Assembly (NCBI RefSeq): GCF_003071065.1
Contig: NZ_QCXX01000004.1
Coordinates: 558,614-622,613 of the forward strand
DNA from: Sphingobacterium athyrii
GTDB taxonomy: Bacteria > Bacteroidota > Bacteroidia > Sphingobacteriales > Sphingobacteriaceae
Direction of reading: 5' to 3'
Length of the DNA stretch: 64,000 bases
Notes under the pieces: model-generated
What the model was told of the DNA's origin: nothing
The model's database searches: none
The model's input: the letters and a program-made list of their open reading frames with translations, nothing else
Part shown: piece by piece, positions 17,972-26,842 of the stretch
Layout of the letters: each line of letters opens with the position of its first letter
Numbering within the stretch: position 1 is the stretch's first letter
Made by a program: the position numbers and the translations under genes

Positions 17972-20296
17972 ATGATGATTGAAAAACGTATTATAGGCAT
18001 TCTAGTTTTAATAGTTGTTTTGTTAAGCCCAATTGAGGCTCAAGAGTTCAATTGGAAGGATTACAATGTATCTTGGACCACACAGAGCAAAAATTCGTCT
18101 GAATCCATGCCTGTAGGTGGTGGAGATATTGGTTTGAACGTTTGGGTAGAGAATGGCGAATTACTTTTGTACTTGGGGAAGACAGGTGCATTTGACGAGA
18201 ACAATACCTTGTTGAAGCTCGGTCGCATCCGCCTCCATCTATATCCCAACCCCTTTGCCGATGGAAAATTCCAGCAAGAATTGCAGTTGGATAAAGGTCA
18301 TATTGTCCTGAAGGGCGAAAGCAAAGGCGTCAAGGCCGAAGTACTGGTTTGGGTAGATGTGTTTAATCCCAATGTACATCTCGAAGTAAGTGCCAATCGG
18401 AAGATCAAGGTGGAAGCAGCTTACGAGAGCTGGCGTTTTCAGGATTTGTTTCCTAAGAAGAAGGAAAATAATGCGAATTCTTGGAAGTGGGCACCGCCAA
18501 AACCAGTGGTGACGCATAAAGATCAGGTTGTGGCAGAAGCAAACAATATTATTTTCTATCATCAAAATCAAGCGACTACCGCGTTTGACCTTGTCGTCGA
18601 TCAACAAGGCCTGACAACCATCAAAGATTCGTTATACAACCCATTGAAAAACCGAATTTCAGGCGGTCTTTTAAAAGGTGAGGATTTTGAATACGTCGGC
18701 CAGCGTGCAGGGACGTATATGAATACCCCATACCAATCTTGGATACTCAAAAGTAAAGCGGCAAAGACCAATCATGCGCTTCAAGTGACGTTGCATGTAG
18801 GGCAACAAGCAGACTTGCAACACTGGAAAACAGCACTGGAGGATCTGGCTACGCCCAAACCTAGCTTTGTATCGCTAAAACGAGCGACAGAATCCTGGTG
18901 GAAATCCTTTTGGGATAGAAGTCATATCGTCATCCAGCCAGGCTTAAAAGACCCTAATAATGAAGCTTGGCAAGTTGGCAGAAACTATCAGTTGTTTCGA
19001 TTTATGCTGGCTTGTAACGCTTATGGGGACTATCCAACAAAATTTAACGGTGGTTTATTTACCTACGATCCCGTTACGATAGACAGTACGTTTACATTTA
19101 CACCGGATTTTCGTAACTGGGGTGGAGGTACCCATACAGCACAGAATCAGCGTTTGGTCTATTGGCCATTATTGAAGAGCGGCGATTTTGATCTAATGCC
19201 CGCACAATTTAAGTTTTACCAACGCCTTTTAGGGAACGCTGAATGGCGATCCAAATTTTATTGGGGTCATTCCGGTGCAAGTTTTACGGAGCAGATCGAA
19301 AATTTTGGTTTACCCAATCCAGCAGAATACAATTGGAAACGGCCAAAAGATTTCGATAAGGGCCTAGAATACAATGCTTGGCTGGAATACGAATGGGATA
19401 CTGTGCTGGAGTTCTGCATGATGATACTAGAAACCGAACGTTATAATAAGTCCGATATTCAGACTTATATCCCGCTGATAGAAAGTTGTCTACGTTTTTT
19501 TGATGAGCATTATCAATACCGGGCACGGCAACGAGGTAGCAAGGTATTGGATGATGCAGGTCACCTTGTCCTGTATCCGGGCTCCTCCGCGGAGACCTAT
19601 AAAATGGCCTATAATTCGGCTAGCACGATTGCAGCGTTACAGGAGGTAACAAAAGGATTGCTGGCATTGCCAGAGGGGTATATCAACGCTGAGTCGCGTA
19701 GTTATTTTCAGGGGTTTTTAACCAGAATCCCACCTTTGCCACGGCGTGAACTCGGGGGCAAAAAGATGTTGGCGCCAGCACAGCTATGGGCCCGGATCAA
19801 CAATACCGAATCCCCGCAGCTCTATCCCGTCTATCCTTGGGGAATTTATGGTATTGGTAAACCAAATATGGATATTGCAGTCAATACCTACACTGATGAT
19901 CCCGATGTGCTTAAATTCAAAAGTCATATTGGCTGGAAGCAACATAATATTTTTGCTGCACGTCTCGGATTGGTCGACGAAGCAAAGCAATTGACTCTCC
20001 TGAAACTCAAAAATGCGGAACGGCGATTTCCAACTTTTTGGGGGCCGGGCTTCGACTGGGTTCCGGATCATAACTGGGGTGGTTCAGGTATGATCGGCTT
20101 ACAGGAAATGCTTTTGCAGGTAGTGGATGATAAAATTTACCTTTTCCCGGCATGGCCCAAAGACTGGGATGTGGATTTTAAGTTGCATGCACCAGGGCAG
20201 ACCACGGTCGAAGGGAGGTTGAAGGATGGTAAATTATTGGATCTAAAAGTTTTTCCAAAAGAACGGGAAGCAGCTATTATCAACCTCCTAAAATAG
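17972..20296 (+). CDS. DUF5703-type putative glycoside hydrolase
   Basis: A 774-residue exported protein (hydrophobic signal ending LLSPIEAQ; second Met at 17975). The N-terminal half has SESMPVGGGDIGLNVWVENGE and TGAFDENNTLLKLGRIR, which I recognise as the DUF5703 N-terminal region. The C-terminal half resembles an (alpha/alpha)6 catalytic barrel related to GH95-type enzymes: FNGGLFTYD, NWGGGTHTAQNQRLVYWP, YPGSSAETYK. I know of no assigned substrate. As the last gene of a rhamnosidase/galactosidase operon it is probably an exo-glycosidase for a pectic side-chain residue; that is inference. Confidence 0.75.
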   Translation: MMIEKRIIGILVLIVVLLSPIEAQEFNWKDYNVSWTTQSKNSSESMPVGGGDIGLNVWVENGELLLYLGKTGAFDENNTLLKLGRIRLHLYPNPFADGKFQQELQLDKGHIVLKGESKGVKAEVLVWVDVFNPNVHLEVSANRKIKVEAAYESWRFQDLFPKKKENNANSWKWAPPKPVVTHKDQVVAEANNIIFYHQNQATTAFDLVVDQQGLTTIKDSLYNPLKNRISGGLLKGEDFEYVGQRAGTYMNTPYQSWILKSKAAKTNHALQVTLHVGQQADLQHWKTALEDLATPKPSFVSLKRATESWWKSFWDRSHIVIQPGLKDPNNEAWQVGRNYQLFRFMLACNAYGDYPTKFNGGLFTYDPVTIDSTFTFTPDFRNWGGGTHTAQNQRLVYWPLLKSGDFDLMPAQFKFYQRLLGNAEWRSKFYWGHSGASFTEQIENFGLPNPAEYNWKRPKDFDKGLEYNAWLEYEWDTVLEFCMMILETERYNKSDIQTYIPLIESCLRFFDEHYQYRARQRGSKVLDDAGHLVLYPGSSAETYKMAYNSASTIAALQEVTKGLLALPEGYINAESRSYFQGFLTRIPPLPRRELGGKKMLAPAQLWARINNTESPQLYPVYPWGIYGIGKPNMDIAVNTYTDDPDVLKFKSHIGWKQHNIFAARLGLVDEAKQLTLLKLKNAERRFPTFWGPGFDWVPDHNWGGSGMIGLQEMLLQVVDDKIYLFPAWPKDWDVDFKLHAPGQTTVEGRLKDGKLLDLKVFPKEREAAIINLLK

Positions 20297-20423
20297 GTTA
20301 TTCGTGGATTGCTAACGGTATATTATCGCTTATGAATTGATTTAAGCATTGCGAGGCAGAGCAAAAGTATACACTTTTGAATGCTTGAATCCTACATTGC
20401 AAAAAATACAAGGCTAAATAAAT

Positions 20424-20460
20424 AAAACTGGGCTGTCCATTATTTTGGGTAGCCCAGTTT
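20424..20460 (+). terminator. Rho-independent terminator after the GH78-DUF5703 operon
   Basis: AACTGGGCTGTCC pairs with GGGTAGCCCAGTT across a short AT-rich loop (arms about 20426-20438 and 20447-20459) and is followed by a short T-run. It lies 128 bases past the DUF5703 stop and ahead of the rhamnose operon, separating the two transcripts. Confidence 0.75.
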
Positions 20461-20489
20461 GTGTTTTTGACCCTCCATGGCGAGAAGGT

Positions 20490-20543
20490 CATAACAGTGC
20501 ATAACAGTTCTAAAAAACCAATGAATTATCTTAGTTGCTAAGA
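20490..20543 (+). promoter_or_regulatory. Tandem CATAACAGT repeat and small palindrome upstream of rhaT
   Basis: CATAACAGTG (20490-20499) and CATAACAGTT (20500-20509) abut with a 10-base period, and TCTTAG-ttg-CTAAGA (20529-20543) forms a perfect 6-bp inverted repeat 17 bases before the rhaT start. This could be an operator and leader of the rhamnose operon. No regulator gene is nearby to support it. Confidence 0.35.
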
Positions 20544-20560
20544 ACCTAAATAAAGTTTAT

Positions 20561-21637
20561 ATGAATGCAGTTTTCGGAGTTATATTTCATTTCATAGGCG
20601 GATTTGCCTCGGGAAGTTTTTATGTGCCGTACAAAAAAGTAAAAGGATGGTCCTGGGAATCCATGTGGATTTTAGGGGGGCTTTTTTCGTGGATTATTGT
20701 GCCGCCTATAGCAGCGATGTTAACGATACCCAATTTTACTGAAATTATTAAGGATACCAATAGTGCTATTTTAGGTTATACGTTTCTATTTGGCTTGCTT
20801 TGGGGAATTGGTGGATTAACTTATGGTCTTGGTGTGCGCTATCTCGGTGTTTCGTTAGGTAGCAGCATTATTTTGGGGCTTAGCATGGTCTTTGGTTCTT
20901 TGATGCCCAGCATCTATTATTTTTTCAATAAGGCCGAGGGCAAACATGGCATAGATTATTTTTTTACCACCCAATCTGGTATCTGTATCCTTCTTGGACT
21001 TTTAGTCTGTGTGCTTGGTGTATATCTATGTGGTAAAGCTGGTGTTTCAAAAGAAAAACACTTATCCTCATTATCCTCAGAAAGCAAGTCCGATTATAAT
21101 TTTGGTTTAGGGATCGTTGTGGCTATTGTTTCAGGAATATTGAGTGCTTGCTTCAATTTCGGTATTGAAGCAGGAAAGCCCATGGCTGATGTGGCAAATA
21201 TATTGTGGAAGTCTACTAATCCAAATCAAGGTGAATTTCTTTACCAGAATAATGTCACTTACATTGTGATTTTATGGGGTGGTTTTACGACTAATTTCCT
21301 ATGGTGTCTTTACCTTTTGATCAAGAACAAAACGTTTTCGGACTATACGAAATCGGATGCACCTAAAGGCAAAAATTTCCTTTTATGTGCTTTAGCAGGA
21401 ACGACTTGGTATTTACAGTTTTTCTTTTACGGTATGGGCGAAAGCCGCTTGGGTAATGGAGCTAGTTCTTGGATATTGCATATGGCGTTTATCATTTTGA
21501 TATCAAATGCTTGGGGTGTGGTACTCAAAGAATGGAAAGGTGTAGATCGGCCTACCTATCGTTCCATAATAGCTGGTATAGTGACAATTATCATCTCCAT
21601 TTGTATCGTAGGATTTGCTAAAACATTAGAAAATTAA
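20561..21637 (+). CDS. rhaT: L-rhamnose:H+ symporter RhaT
   Basis: A 358-residue integral membrane protein with about 10 hydrophobic helices and the RhaT opening FHFIGGFASGSFYVPYKKVK, GWSWESMWI and, later, GTTWYLQFFFYGMGESRLG. RhaT imports L-rhamnose across the inner membrane with protons. It starts the rhamnose operon and is followed 23 bases later by the aldolase/dehydrogenase gene. The neighbours give strong support for rhamnose as the cargo. Confidence 0.93.
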   Translation: MNAVFGVIFHFIGGFASGSFYVPYKKVKGWSWESMWILGGLFSWIIVPPIAAMLTIPNFTEIIKDTNSAILGYTFLFGLLWGIGGLTYGLGVRYLGVSLGSSIILGLSMVFGSLMPSIYYFFNKAEGKHGIDYFFTTQSGICILLGLLVCVLGVYLCGKAGVSKEKHLSSLSSESKSDYNFGLGIVVAIVSGILSACFNFGIEAGKPMADVANILWKSTNPNQGEFLYQNNVTYIVILWGGFTTNFLWCLYLLIKNKTFSDYTKSDAPKGKNFLLCALAGTTWYLQFFFYGMGESRLGNGASSWILHMAFIILISNAWGVVLKEWKGVDRPTYRSIIAGIVTIIISICIVGFAKTLEN

Positions 21638-21660
21638 TATTAAAACAAAATATAGAAGAA

Positions 21661-23769
21661 GTGAAAACGTACAAACATGTCAATTATTTATGGGACGATC
21701 AGAAAGCTCAAGCACTTCGTGGTGATGAGGTAGCTTTGTTGTTATATCGTTCAAATATTCTAGGTGCAGATTTAAGAATCACAAATTATGGCGGTGGTAA
21801 TACGTCTTGTAAAGTTGTGGAAAAAGATCCGTTGACGGGCGAAGAAGTTGATGTGATGTGGATTAAAGGATCTGGTGGAGACATTGGAACGTTAAAAAAG
21901 TCAGGTCTTGCGGCTCTTTATTTGAAACGTCTCCGCAATTTGGAGAATGTTTATCGTGGTCTTGAACACGAAGATGAAATGGTTGAGTTATTTAACCATT
22001 GTATCTATGATTTAGCATCAAAGGCACCTTCTATCGATACGCCTTTACATGGATTCTTACCATTTAAACATATTGATCATTTACATCCCGATGCTGCGAT
22101 TGCGATTGCTGCGGCCAAAGATGGTAAAAAAATTACGCAGGAATTGTTCGACGGAACTATTGGCTGGGTAGACTGGCAACGTCCGGGATTCGATCTTGGG
22201 CTGCAATTGCGTGCCTGCTTGGAAGAAAATCCAGGTATCCGCGGTATTATGTTGGGTTCGCATGGTTTATTTACTTGGGGCGATACAGCGTACGAATGTT
22301 ATATCAATTCCTTGGATGTAATCGAAGCTTGTGCGGAATATCTTGAGCAGAACTATGGTAAAAAAGCACCTGTATTTGGTGGACAGCAAGTAACTAGCCT
22401 GAGTAAGGAGGAAAGAGAGGCACAGGCCGCCAAACTCGCTCCTGTTTTAAGAGGTTTCTGTTCAAGTGAACGTCACATGATCGGACACTTCACGGATGAT
22501 GAGCGTGTATTGGAATTTATTAATTCAAATGATTTAGAACGTTTGGCTCCGCTTGGTACCAGCTGCCCTGACCACTTCTTAAGAACCAAAATTCAACCGT
22601 TGGTATTGAATCTGGATAAATCAGAAGATTTGGACAACGTGGAGGAACTAAAAGCGAAATTGACGCCATTGTTTGAAGCGTACCGTGAAATGTATGCACA
22701 ATATTACGAAAACTGTAAACATGAAAACAGCCCAGCTGTACGTGATAAAAACCCGGTCATTGTTTTGTATCCGGGTGTTGGTATGTTTGCTTTTGCCAAA
22801 GACAAACAAACGGCACGGGTAGCGGCAGAATTTTATACCAATGCGATCAACGTAATGAAAGGGGCCGAAGCCGTAAGTGAATACACTGCTTTGCCTCGTC
22901 AGGAAGCGTTTGATATTGAATATTGGTTACTGGAAGAAGCGAAGCTTCAACGTATGCCAAAGCCAAAAGCTTTGTCTGGAAAAATTGCCTTGGTAACTGG
23001 AAGCGGTGGCGGTATCGGAAAAGCAATTGCCAAAAAGATGGCTCAAGAAGGTGCTGTTATTGTCTTAAATGATATCAATACAGAACGTTTGGAGTCGAGT
23101 AAAGCAGAATTTGTAGCCGAATTTGGAAAAGATGCAGTCATCGCTACGATCCTTGATGTAACCAGTGCGGAATCTATTAAGGACGCCTTAAAAGATGCTG
23201 CTTTAGCATTTGGTGGTATCGATATTGTCGTCAATAATGCGGGTTTGTCGATTTCCAAGACAATCGAAGATCATACAGAGAAAGATTGGGATTTATTGTA
23301 CAATGTATTGGTAAAAGGCCAATTCTTAGTTACTCAAGGAGCGACATCACTCTTAAAAGGGCAGGCAATCGGTGGCGATATCATCAACATCGTCAGTAAA
23401 AATGCCTTGGTTAGTGGTCCCAATAATACAGGATACGGGAGTGCAAAAGCTGCGCAATTGCATTTAAGTCGTTTATGTGCAGCAGAATTAGGGCCTGCAG
23501 GAGTACGTGTGAACGTTGTGAATCCAGATGCGGTTATTTCAGACAGCAATATCTGGGCCGGAGGATGGGCTGAAGGTCGCGCTAAGGCTTATGGCATCAC
23601 GGTTGCCGAATTACCAGCTTACTATGCAAAACGCACGCTTTTGAATCAGATCATCCTTCCAGAAGACATTGCAAATGCATGTTTTGCTTTTGTCGGCGGA
23701 TTATTGAATAAATCTACTGGAAATGTTCTGAACGTTGACGGAGGTGTTGCTATGGCGTTTGTACGCTAA
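21661..23769 (+). CDS. Bifunctional rhamnulose-1-phosphate aldolase/short-chain dehydrogenase
   Basis: A 702-residue cytoplasmic fusion with a GTG start. The N-terminal class II aldolase region (residues about 15-270, DLRITNYGGGNTSCK, HGFLPFKHIDHLHPDA) should split L-rhamnulose-1-phosphate into glycerone phosphate and L-lactaldehyde. The C-terminal SDR domain starts near residue 440 (TGSGGGIG cofactor motif, NNAGLS, active-site YGSAK) and should oxidise the lactaldehyde to lactate. This fusion is known from rhamnose pathways of Bacillus (YuxG-type) and many Bacteroidota. It sits between transporter and isomerase genes. Confidence 0.93.
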   Translation: MKTYKHVNYLWDDQKAQALRGDEVALLLYRSNILGADLRITNYGGGNTSCKVVEKDPLTGEEVDVMWIKGSGGDIGTLKKSGLAALYLKRLRNLENVYRGLEHEDEMVELFNHCIYDLASKAPSIDTPLHGFLPFKHIDHLHPDAAIAIAAAKDGKKITQELFDGTIGWVDWQRPGFDLGLQLRACLEENPGIRGIMLGSHGLFTWGDTAYECYINSLDVIEACAEYLEQNYGKKAPVFGGQQVTSLSKEEREAQAAKLAPVLRGFCSSERHMIGHFTDDERVLEFINSNDLERLAPLGTSCPDHFLRTKIQPLVLNLDKSEDLDNVEELKAKLTPLFEAYREMYAQYYENCKHENSPAVRDKNPVIVLYPGVGMFAFAKDKQTARVAAEFYTNAINVMKGAEAVSEYTALPRQEAFDIEYWLLEEAKLQRMPKPKALSGKIALVTGSGGGIGKAIAKKMAQEGAVIVLNDINTERLESSKAEFVAEFGKDAVIATILDVTSAESIKDALKDAALAFGGIDIVVNNAGLSISKTIEDHTEKDWDLLYNVLVKGQFLVTQGATSLLKGQAIGGDIINIVSKNALVSGPNNTGYGSAKAAQLHLSRLCAAELGPAGVRVNVVNPDAVISDSNIWAGGWAEGRAKAYGITVAELPAYYAKRTLLNQIILPEDIANACFAFVGGLLNKSTGNVLNVDGGVAMAFVR

Positions 23770-23779
23770 TTTTTATATC

Positions 23780-23824
23780 TTAGGTGTCGCGTTCAGAAAG
23801 GGAAAAGATGTGCGCGACACCTAA
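23780..23824 (+). other. Intra-operon 12-bp inverted repeat between aldolase and isomerase genes
   Basis: TTAGGTGTCGCG (23780-23791) is repeated exactly inverted as CGCGACACCTAA (23813-23824) with a 21-base loop, 27 bases before the isomerase ATG. TTTTT follows shortly after (23827-23831). It may be a partial terminator, attenuator or mRNA-stabilising stem that sets the ratio of upstream to downstream products. Confidence 0.55.
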
Positions 23825-23850
23825 CATTTTTACACGATAACCATTATATC

Positions 23851-25125
23851 ATGATTTTAGATAAGAAAATTATAGATCAGCACAATAACCAATTAAAAGA
23901 TAAGCATAAAAGAGCATTTGACTATGTGTCGGGAGATATTGCACAGGTAGATGAAATCCTGGATAAACTTCAAAAGTTTCAAATTGCCATACCAAGCTGG
24001 GCTTTAGGTACAGGTGGAACTCGTTTTGGCCGTTTTTCCGGTGCTGGTGAACCGGGTACTTTAGAGCAAAAGCTTGAGGATGTTGGGTTGTTGCATGCAC
24101 TTAACAGATCAAGTGGAGCAATTTCACTGCACATTCCTTGGGACATCCCTTCAGATGCAGAAAAAATTAAAGCTTTGGCATCTTCATTAGACATCGGATT
24201 TGATGCAGTAAACTCTAATACTTTTCAAGATCAGGCAGGCCAGGAGCATAGTTATAAGTTTGGCTCCCTACACCATGTCGATCCAAAAGTTCGTCAGCAA
24301 GCTGTAGATCATAATATTGAAGTAATCAACTATGGCAAAGCAGTTGGTTCTAAAGCGTTGACAGTTTGGCTGGCTGATGGTTCTTCTTTTCCTGGGCAGT
24401 TAAATTTTAGAGAGGCTTTTCAAAATACATTGTCTAGTTTAAGTGAGATTTACAAACACTTACCAGAAGATTGGAAACTTTTTGTAGAGTACAAAGCATT
24501 TGAACCGTATTTTTATTCCATGACAATTGGTGATTGGGGCCAATCCCTTTTGTTAGCCAACAAATTAGGGCCGAAAGCATATACATTGGTTGATTTGGGA
24601 CACCATCTGCCAAATGCAAACATTGAACAAATTGTTTCTTTATTATTGATGGAAGGAAAATTGGGCGGATTCCATTTCAATGATAGCAAGTATGCTGACG
24701 ATGACCTGACTGCGGGTAGTATCAAACCTTATCAACTATTTTTGATCTTTAATGAATTGATCGATGGTATGGATGTGAAAGGTATTGACCATGCGAGCGG
24801 ACTGGGGTGGATGATTGATGCTTCGCATAATCTGAAAGACCCATTGGTAGACCTTCTACAGTCAGTTGAAGCAATTAAGATTGCTTATGCTCAGGCTTTG
24901 TTGGTGGATCGTAAAGCATTGAAACAGGCACAACAAGCAAATGATATCGTGAAAGCACAGGAAATTTTACAGGATGCATTCCGTACCGACGTCAGACCGC
25001 TTGTTGCAGAAGCAAGACTAAGAAGTGGAGCAGCTTTAAATCCTGTTCAGTTATTCAATGAAGGAAATTTACGCAGTAAACTTATCGAGGAACGCGGAGT
25101 AAATTCTGTAGCTACAGGTTTGTAA
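23851..25125 (+). CDS. rhaI: L-rhamnose isomerase, RhaI type
   Basis: A 424-residue cytoplasmic TIM-barrel isomerase that converts L-rhamnose to L-rhamnulose. It is of the RhaI type known from Pseudomonas and Gram-positives rather than the E. coli RhaA type. Metal-binding segments are visible: VEYKAFEP (Glu), LVDLGHHLP (Asp), and GGFHFNDSKYADDDLTAG (His and Asp). No signal peptide. It is the third gene of the rhamnose operon, preceded by a strong inverted repeat. Confidence 0.92.
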   Translation: MILDKKIIDQHNNQLKDKHKRAFDYVSGDIAQVDEILDKLQKFQIAIPSWALGTGGTRFGRFSGAGEPGTLEQKLEDVGLLHALNRSSGAISLHIPWDIPSDAEKIKALASSLDIGFDAVNSNTFQDQAGQEHSYKFGSLHHVDPKVRQQAVDHNIEVINYGKAVGSKALTVWLADGSSFPGQLNFREAFQNTLSSLSEIYKHLPEDWKLFVEYKAFEPYFYSMTIGDWGQSLLLANKLGPKAYTLVDLGHHLPNANIEQIVSLLLMEGKLGGFHFNDSKYADDDLTAGSIKPYQLFLIFNELIDGMDVKGIDHASGLGWMIDASHNLKDPLVDLLQSVEAIKIAYAQALLVDRKALKQAQQANDIVKAQEILQDAFRTDVRPLVAEARLRSGAALNPVQLFNEGNLRSKLIEERGVNSVATGL

Positions 25126-25139
25126 TTAGGGAAAAAAGA

Positions 25140-26507
25140 ATGAAGGGGAAACCAATACCAGTAGTCGCGATATTCGACGTTGGGAAGACGAACAAGAAAT
25201 TATTTCTCTTTAACGAGCAGTACCAAATCGTATTTGAACGGTCGGCTCGTTTTTTGGAAACTGTAGATGAAGATGGTGATCATTGCGAGAATTTGGAGAG
25301 TTTACGTCTGTCAGTTTTTGATTCGTTGCATGAGGTGTTTCGAAAAGGCGAGTTTGAAATCAAAGCAATTAATTTTACCTCATATGGAGCAAGTTTTGTC
25401 TACATTGATAAAGATGGCAGGCCTTTGACGCCATTATATAATTATTTAAAAGAATACCCTAAAAAATTGTTGGAATCTTTTTATGCACAATACGGTGGAA
25501 AGGATAAATTCGCATTAGAAACCTCCTCTCCAAGCCTGGGGAGTCTGAATTCAGGACTACAGGTCTACCGCTTGTCAAAACTTAAACCAGCTATATTTAA
25601 GGAAGTGAAGTGGGCGCTACACCTTCCACAATACTTGAGTTATCTGATCTCAGGACAAGCTTATTCGGATATGACAAGTATTGGTTGTCATACGGCGCTA
25701 TGGGATTTTAGTAAGAATAATTATCATAGGTGGGTAGAAGATACAGGCATTATTGATAAAATGGCTCCGATCGTTCAGGGAGATCGTCTTTACAGAGCGA
25801 CATTTCCGGGCAGTGGTTATCTCGTAGGTAGCGGTTTACACGACAGTTCGTCTGCATTGATCCCCTATTTACTGAATTTTCACGAACCTTTTATATTGAT
25901 TTCGACAGGAACCTGGTGTATTTCTTTCAATCCGTTCAATATTGATCCGCTCACCAAAGAAGAACTTCACAGTGACTGTCTTTTGTATATGACCTATACG
26001 GGGAAACCTGTGAAAGCATCACGACTATTTGCAGGATATGAACATGAGGAGCAAATTAAACGTATCGCTAAAGCATTCCAGATTTCTACAGGAAAATTTA
26101 AGCAGATCGATTTGGATTGGACCATAATAGAGAAATATCAAGCTTTGGATATTTCGGATGAACTGTCTGCATTTTCCACAATTGATTTGAGTCATTTTAG
26201 CGATTATATCGAAGCTTATCATGTGCTAATGATGCATTTGGTCAAGGCTCAAGTAAAGGCGACTACGCTTGTCATGAATCAAACCGGAGTACAGCGAATA
26301 TTTGTGGATGGAGGTTTTAGTCGTAATCACATATATATGGGACTACTGGCCCAAGCCTTTCCAAATAGTGAAGTGTTTGGAGCCTCTATGGCCCAAGCAA
26401 CAGCACTTGGTGCTGCTTTAGTGATTCATGATCATTGGAATAGCCGGGAGATTCCAAATGATATTATAGAGCTAAGGTATTTTAGAACCAAACAGCAAAC
26501 ACATTAG
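25140..26507 (+). CDS. rhaB: FGGY-family kinase, probable rhamnulokinase
   Basis: A 455-residue cytoplasmic sugar kinase of the FGGY family. The N-terminal phosphate-binding loop is IFDVGKTNKKLFLF (residues 10-23). The second half has GLHDSSSALIPY, ISTGTWCISFNP and the C-terminal adenosine-binding region FVDGGFSRNH near residue 390. Family members phosphorylate various ketoses; its place 14 bases after the rhamnose isomerase gene makes L-rhamnulose the likely substrate. It ends the operon and is followed by a strong terminator. Confidence 0.87.
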   Translation: MKGKPIPVVAIFDVGKTNKKLFLFNEQYQIVFERSARFLETVDEDGDHCENLESLRLSVFDSLHEVFRKGEFEIKAINFTSYGASFVYIDKDGRPLTPLYNYLKEYPKKLLESFYAQYGGKDKFALETSSPSLGSLNSGLQVYRLSKLKPAIFKEVKWALHLPQYLSYLISGQAYSDMTSIGCHTALWDFSKNNYHRWVEDTGIIDKMAPIVQGDRLYRATFPGSGYLVGSGLHDSSSALIPYLLNFHEPFILISTGTWCISFNPFNIDPLTKEELHSDCLLYMTYTGKPVKASRLFAGYEHEEQIKRIAKAFQISTGKFKQIDLDWTIIEKYQALDISDELSAFSTIDLSHFSDYIEAYHVLMMHLVKAQVKATTLVMNQTGVQRIFVDGGFSRNHIYMGLLAQAFPNSEVFGASMAQATALGAALVIHDHWNSREIPNDIIELRYFRTKQQTH

Positions 26508-26557
26508 TGCGATGTTATAGTTGAATAGGATTTAGTTTTTTTATTAGTTATCGTTTG

Positions 26558-26589
26558 AGGTCAGGCAAATCGTTGTCTGGCCTTTTTTT
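26558..26589 (+). terminator. Rho-independent terminator of the rhamnose operon
   Basis: AGGTCAGGCAA pairs with TTGTCTGGCCT (two G-U pairs) around an ATCG tetraloop and runs into seven T. It lies about 50 bases after the kinase stop. Confidence 0.9.
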
Positions 26590-26842
26590 AATGAGCTATG
26601 AGTCGTTGGGAATTGTAAAAATAAAAGGCTTCCAAACGGGAGTAAGGAAACCTTTTATTAAAAACCTAAAATTATGAATAATTATACCAATTATTATATG
26701 ATGATCAAAGGTGCTAATAATAGTTCAATTAGCTGTCCTGAACTGTCGACAGATGCGTGAAATGATGGGTACAGGTAAGCGCAGGGTAGTGGAGTGGAAA
26801 TGGAAAACTATATTTGAGCGTCCTTAATTTGTAAACCTAAAG
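26590..26842 (+). other. Hairpin with conserved loop, 28-codon ORF and promoter box
   Basis: This is the rest of a 335-base gap. AAAAGGCTTCC (26623-26633) pairs with GGAAACCTTTT (26646-26656), one mismatch, around loop AAACGGGAGTAA. Seventeen bases on, ATG 26674 opens a 28-codon ORF ending TGA 26760 (MNNYTNYYMMIKG...). A close relative of the hairpin and leader stands at 36196. TATATTTG at 26809-26816 matches the Bacteroidota -7 box (TAnnTTTG) and may start transcription of the esterase at 26843, although no good -33 TTTG is seen at the right distance. Confidence 0.5.

Noticed and set aside
26508..26842. tRNA or known riboswitch in the gap after rhaB
   Set aside because: No cloverleaf or recognised riboswitch core was found; only a terminator, one hairpin and a short ORF are supported.
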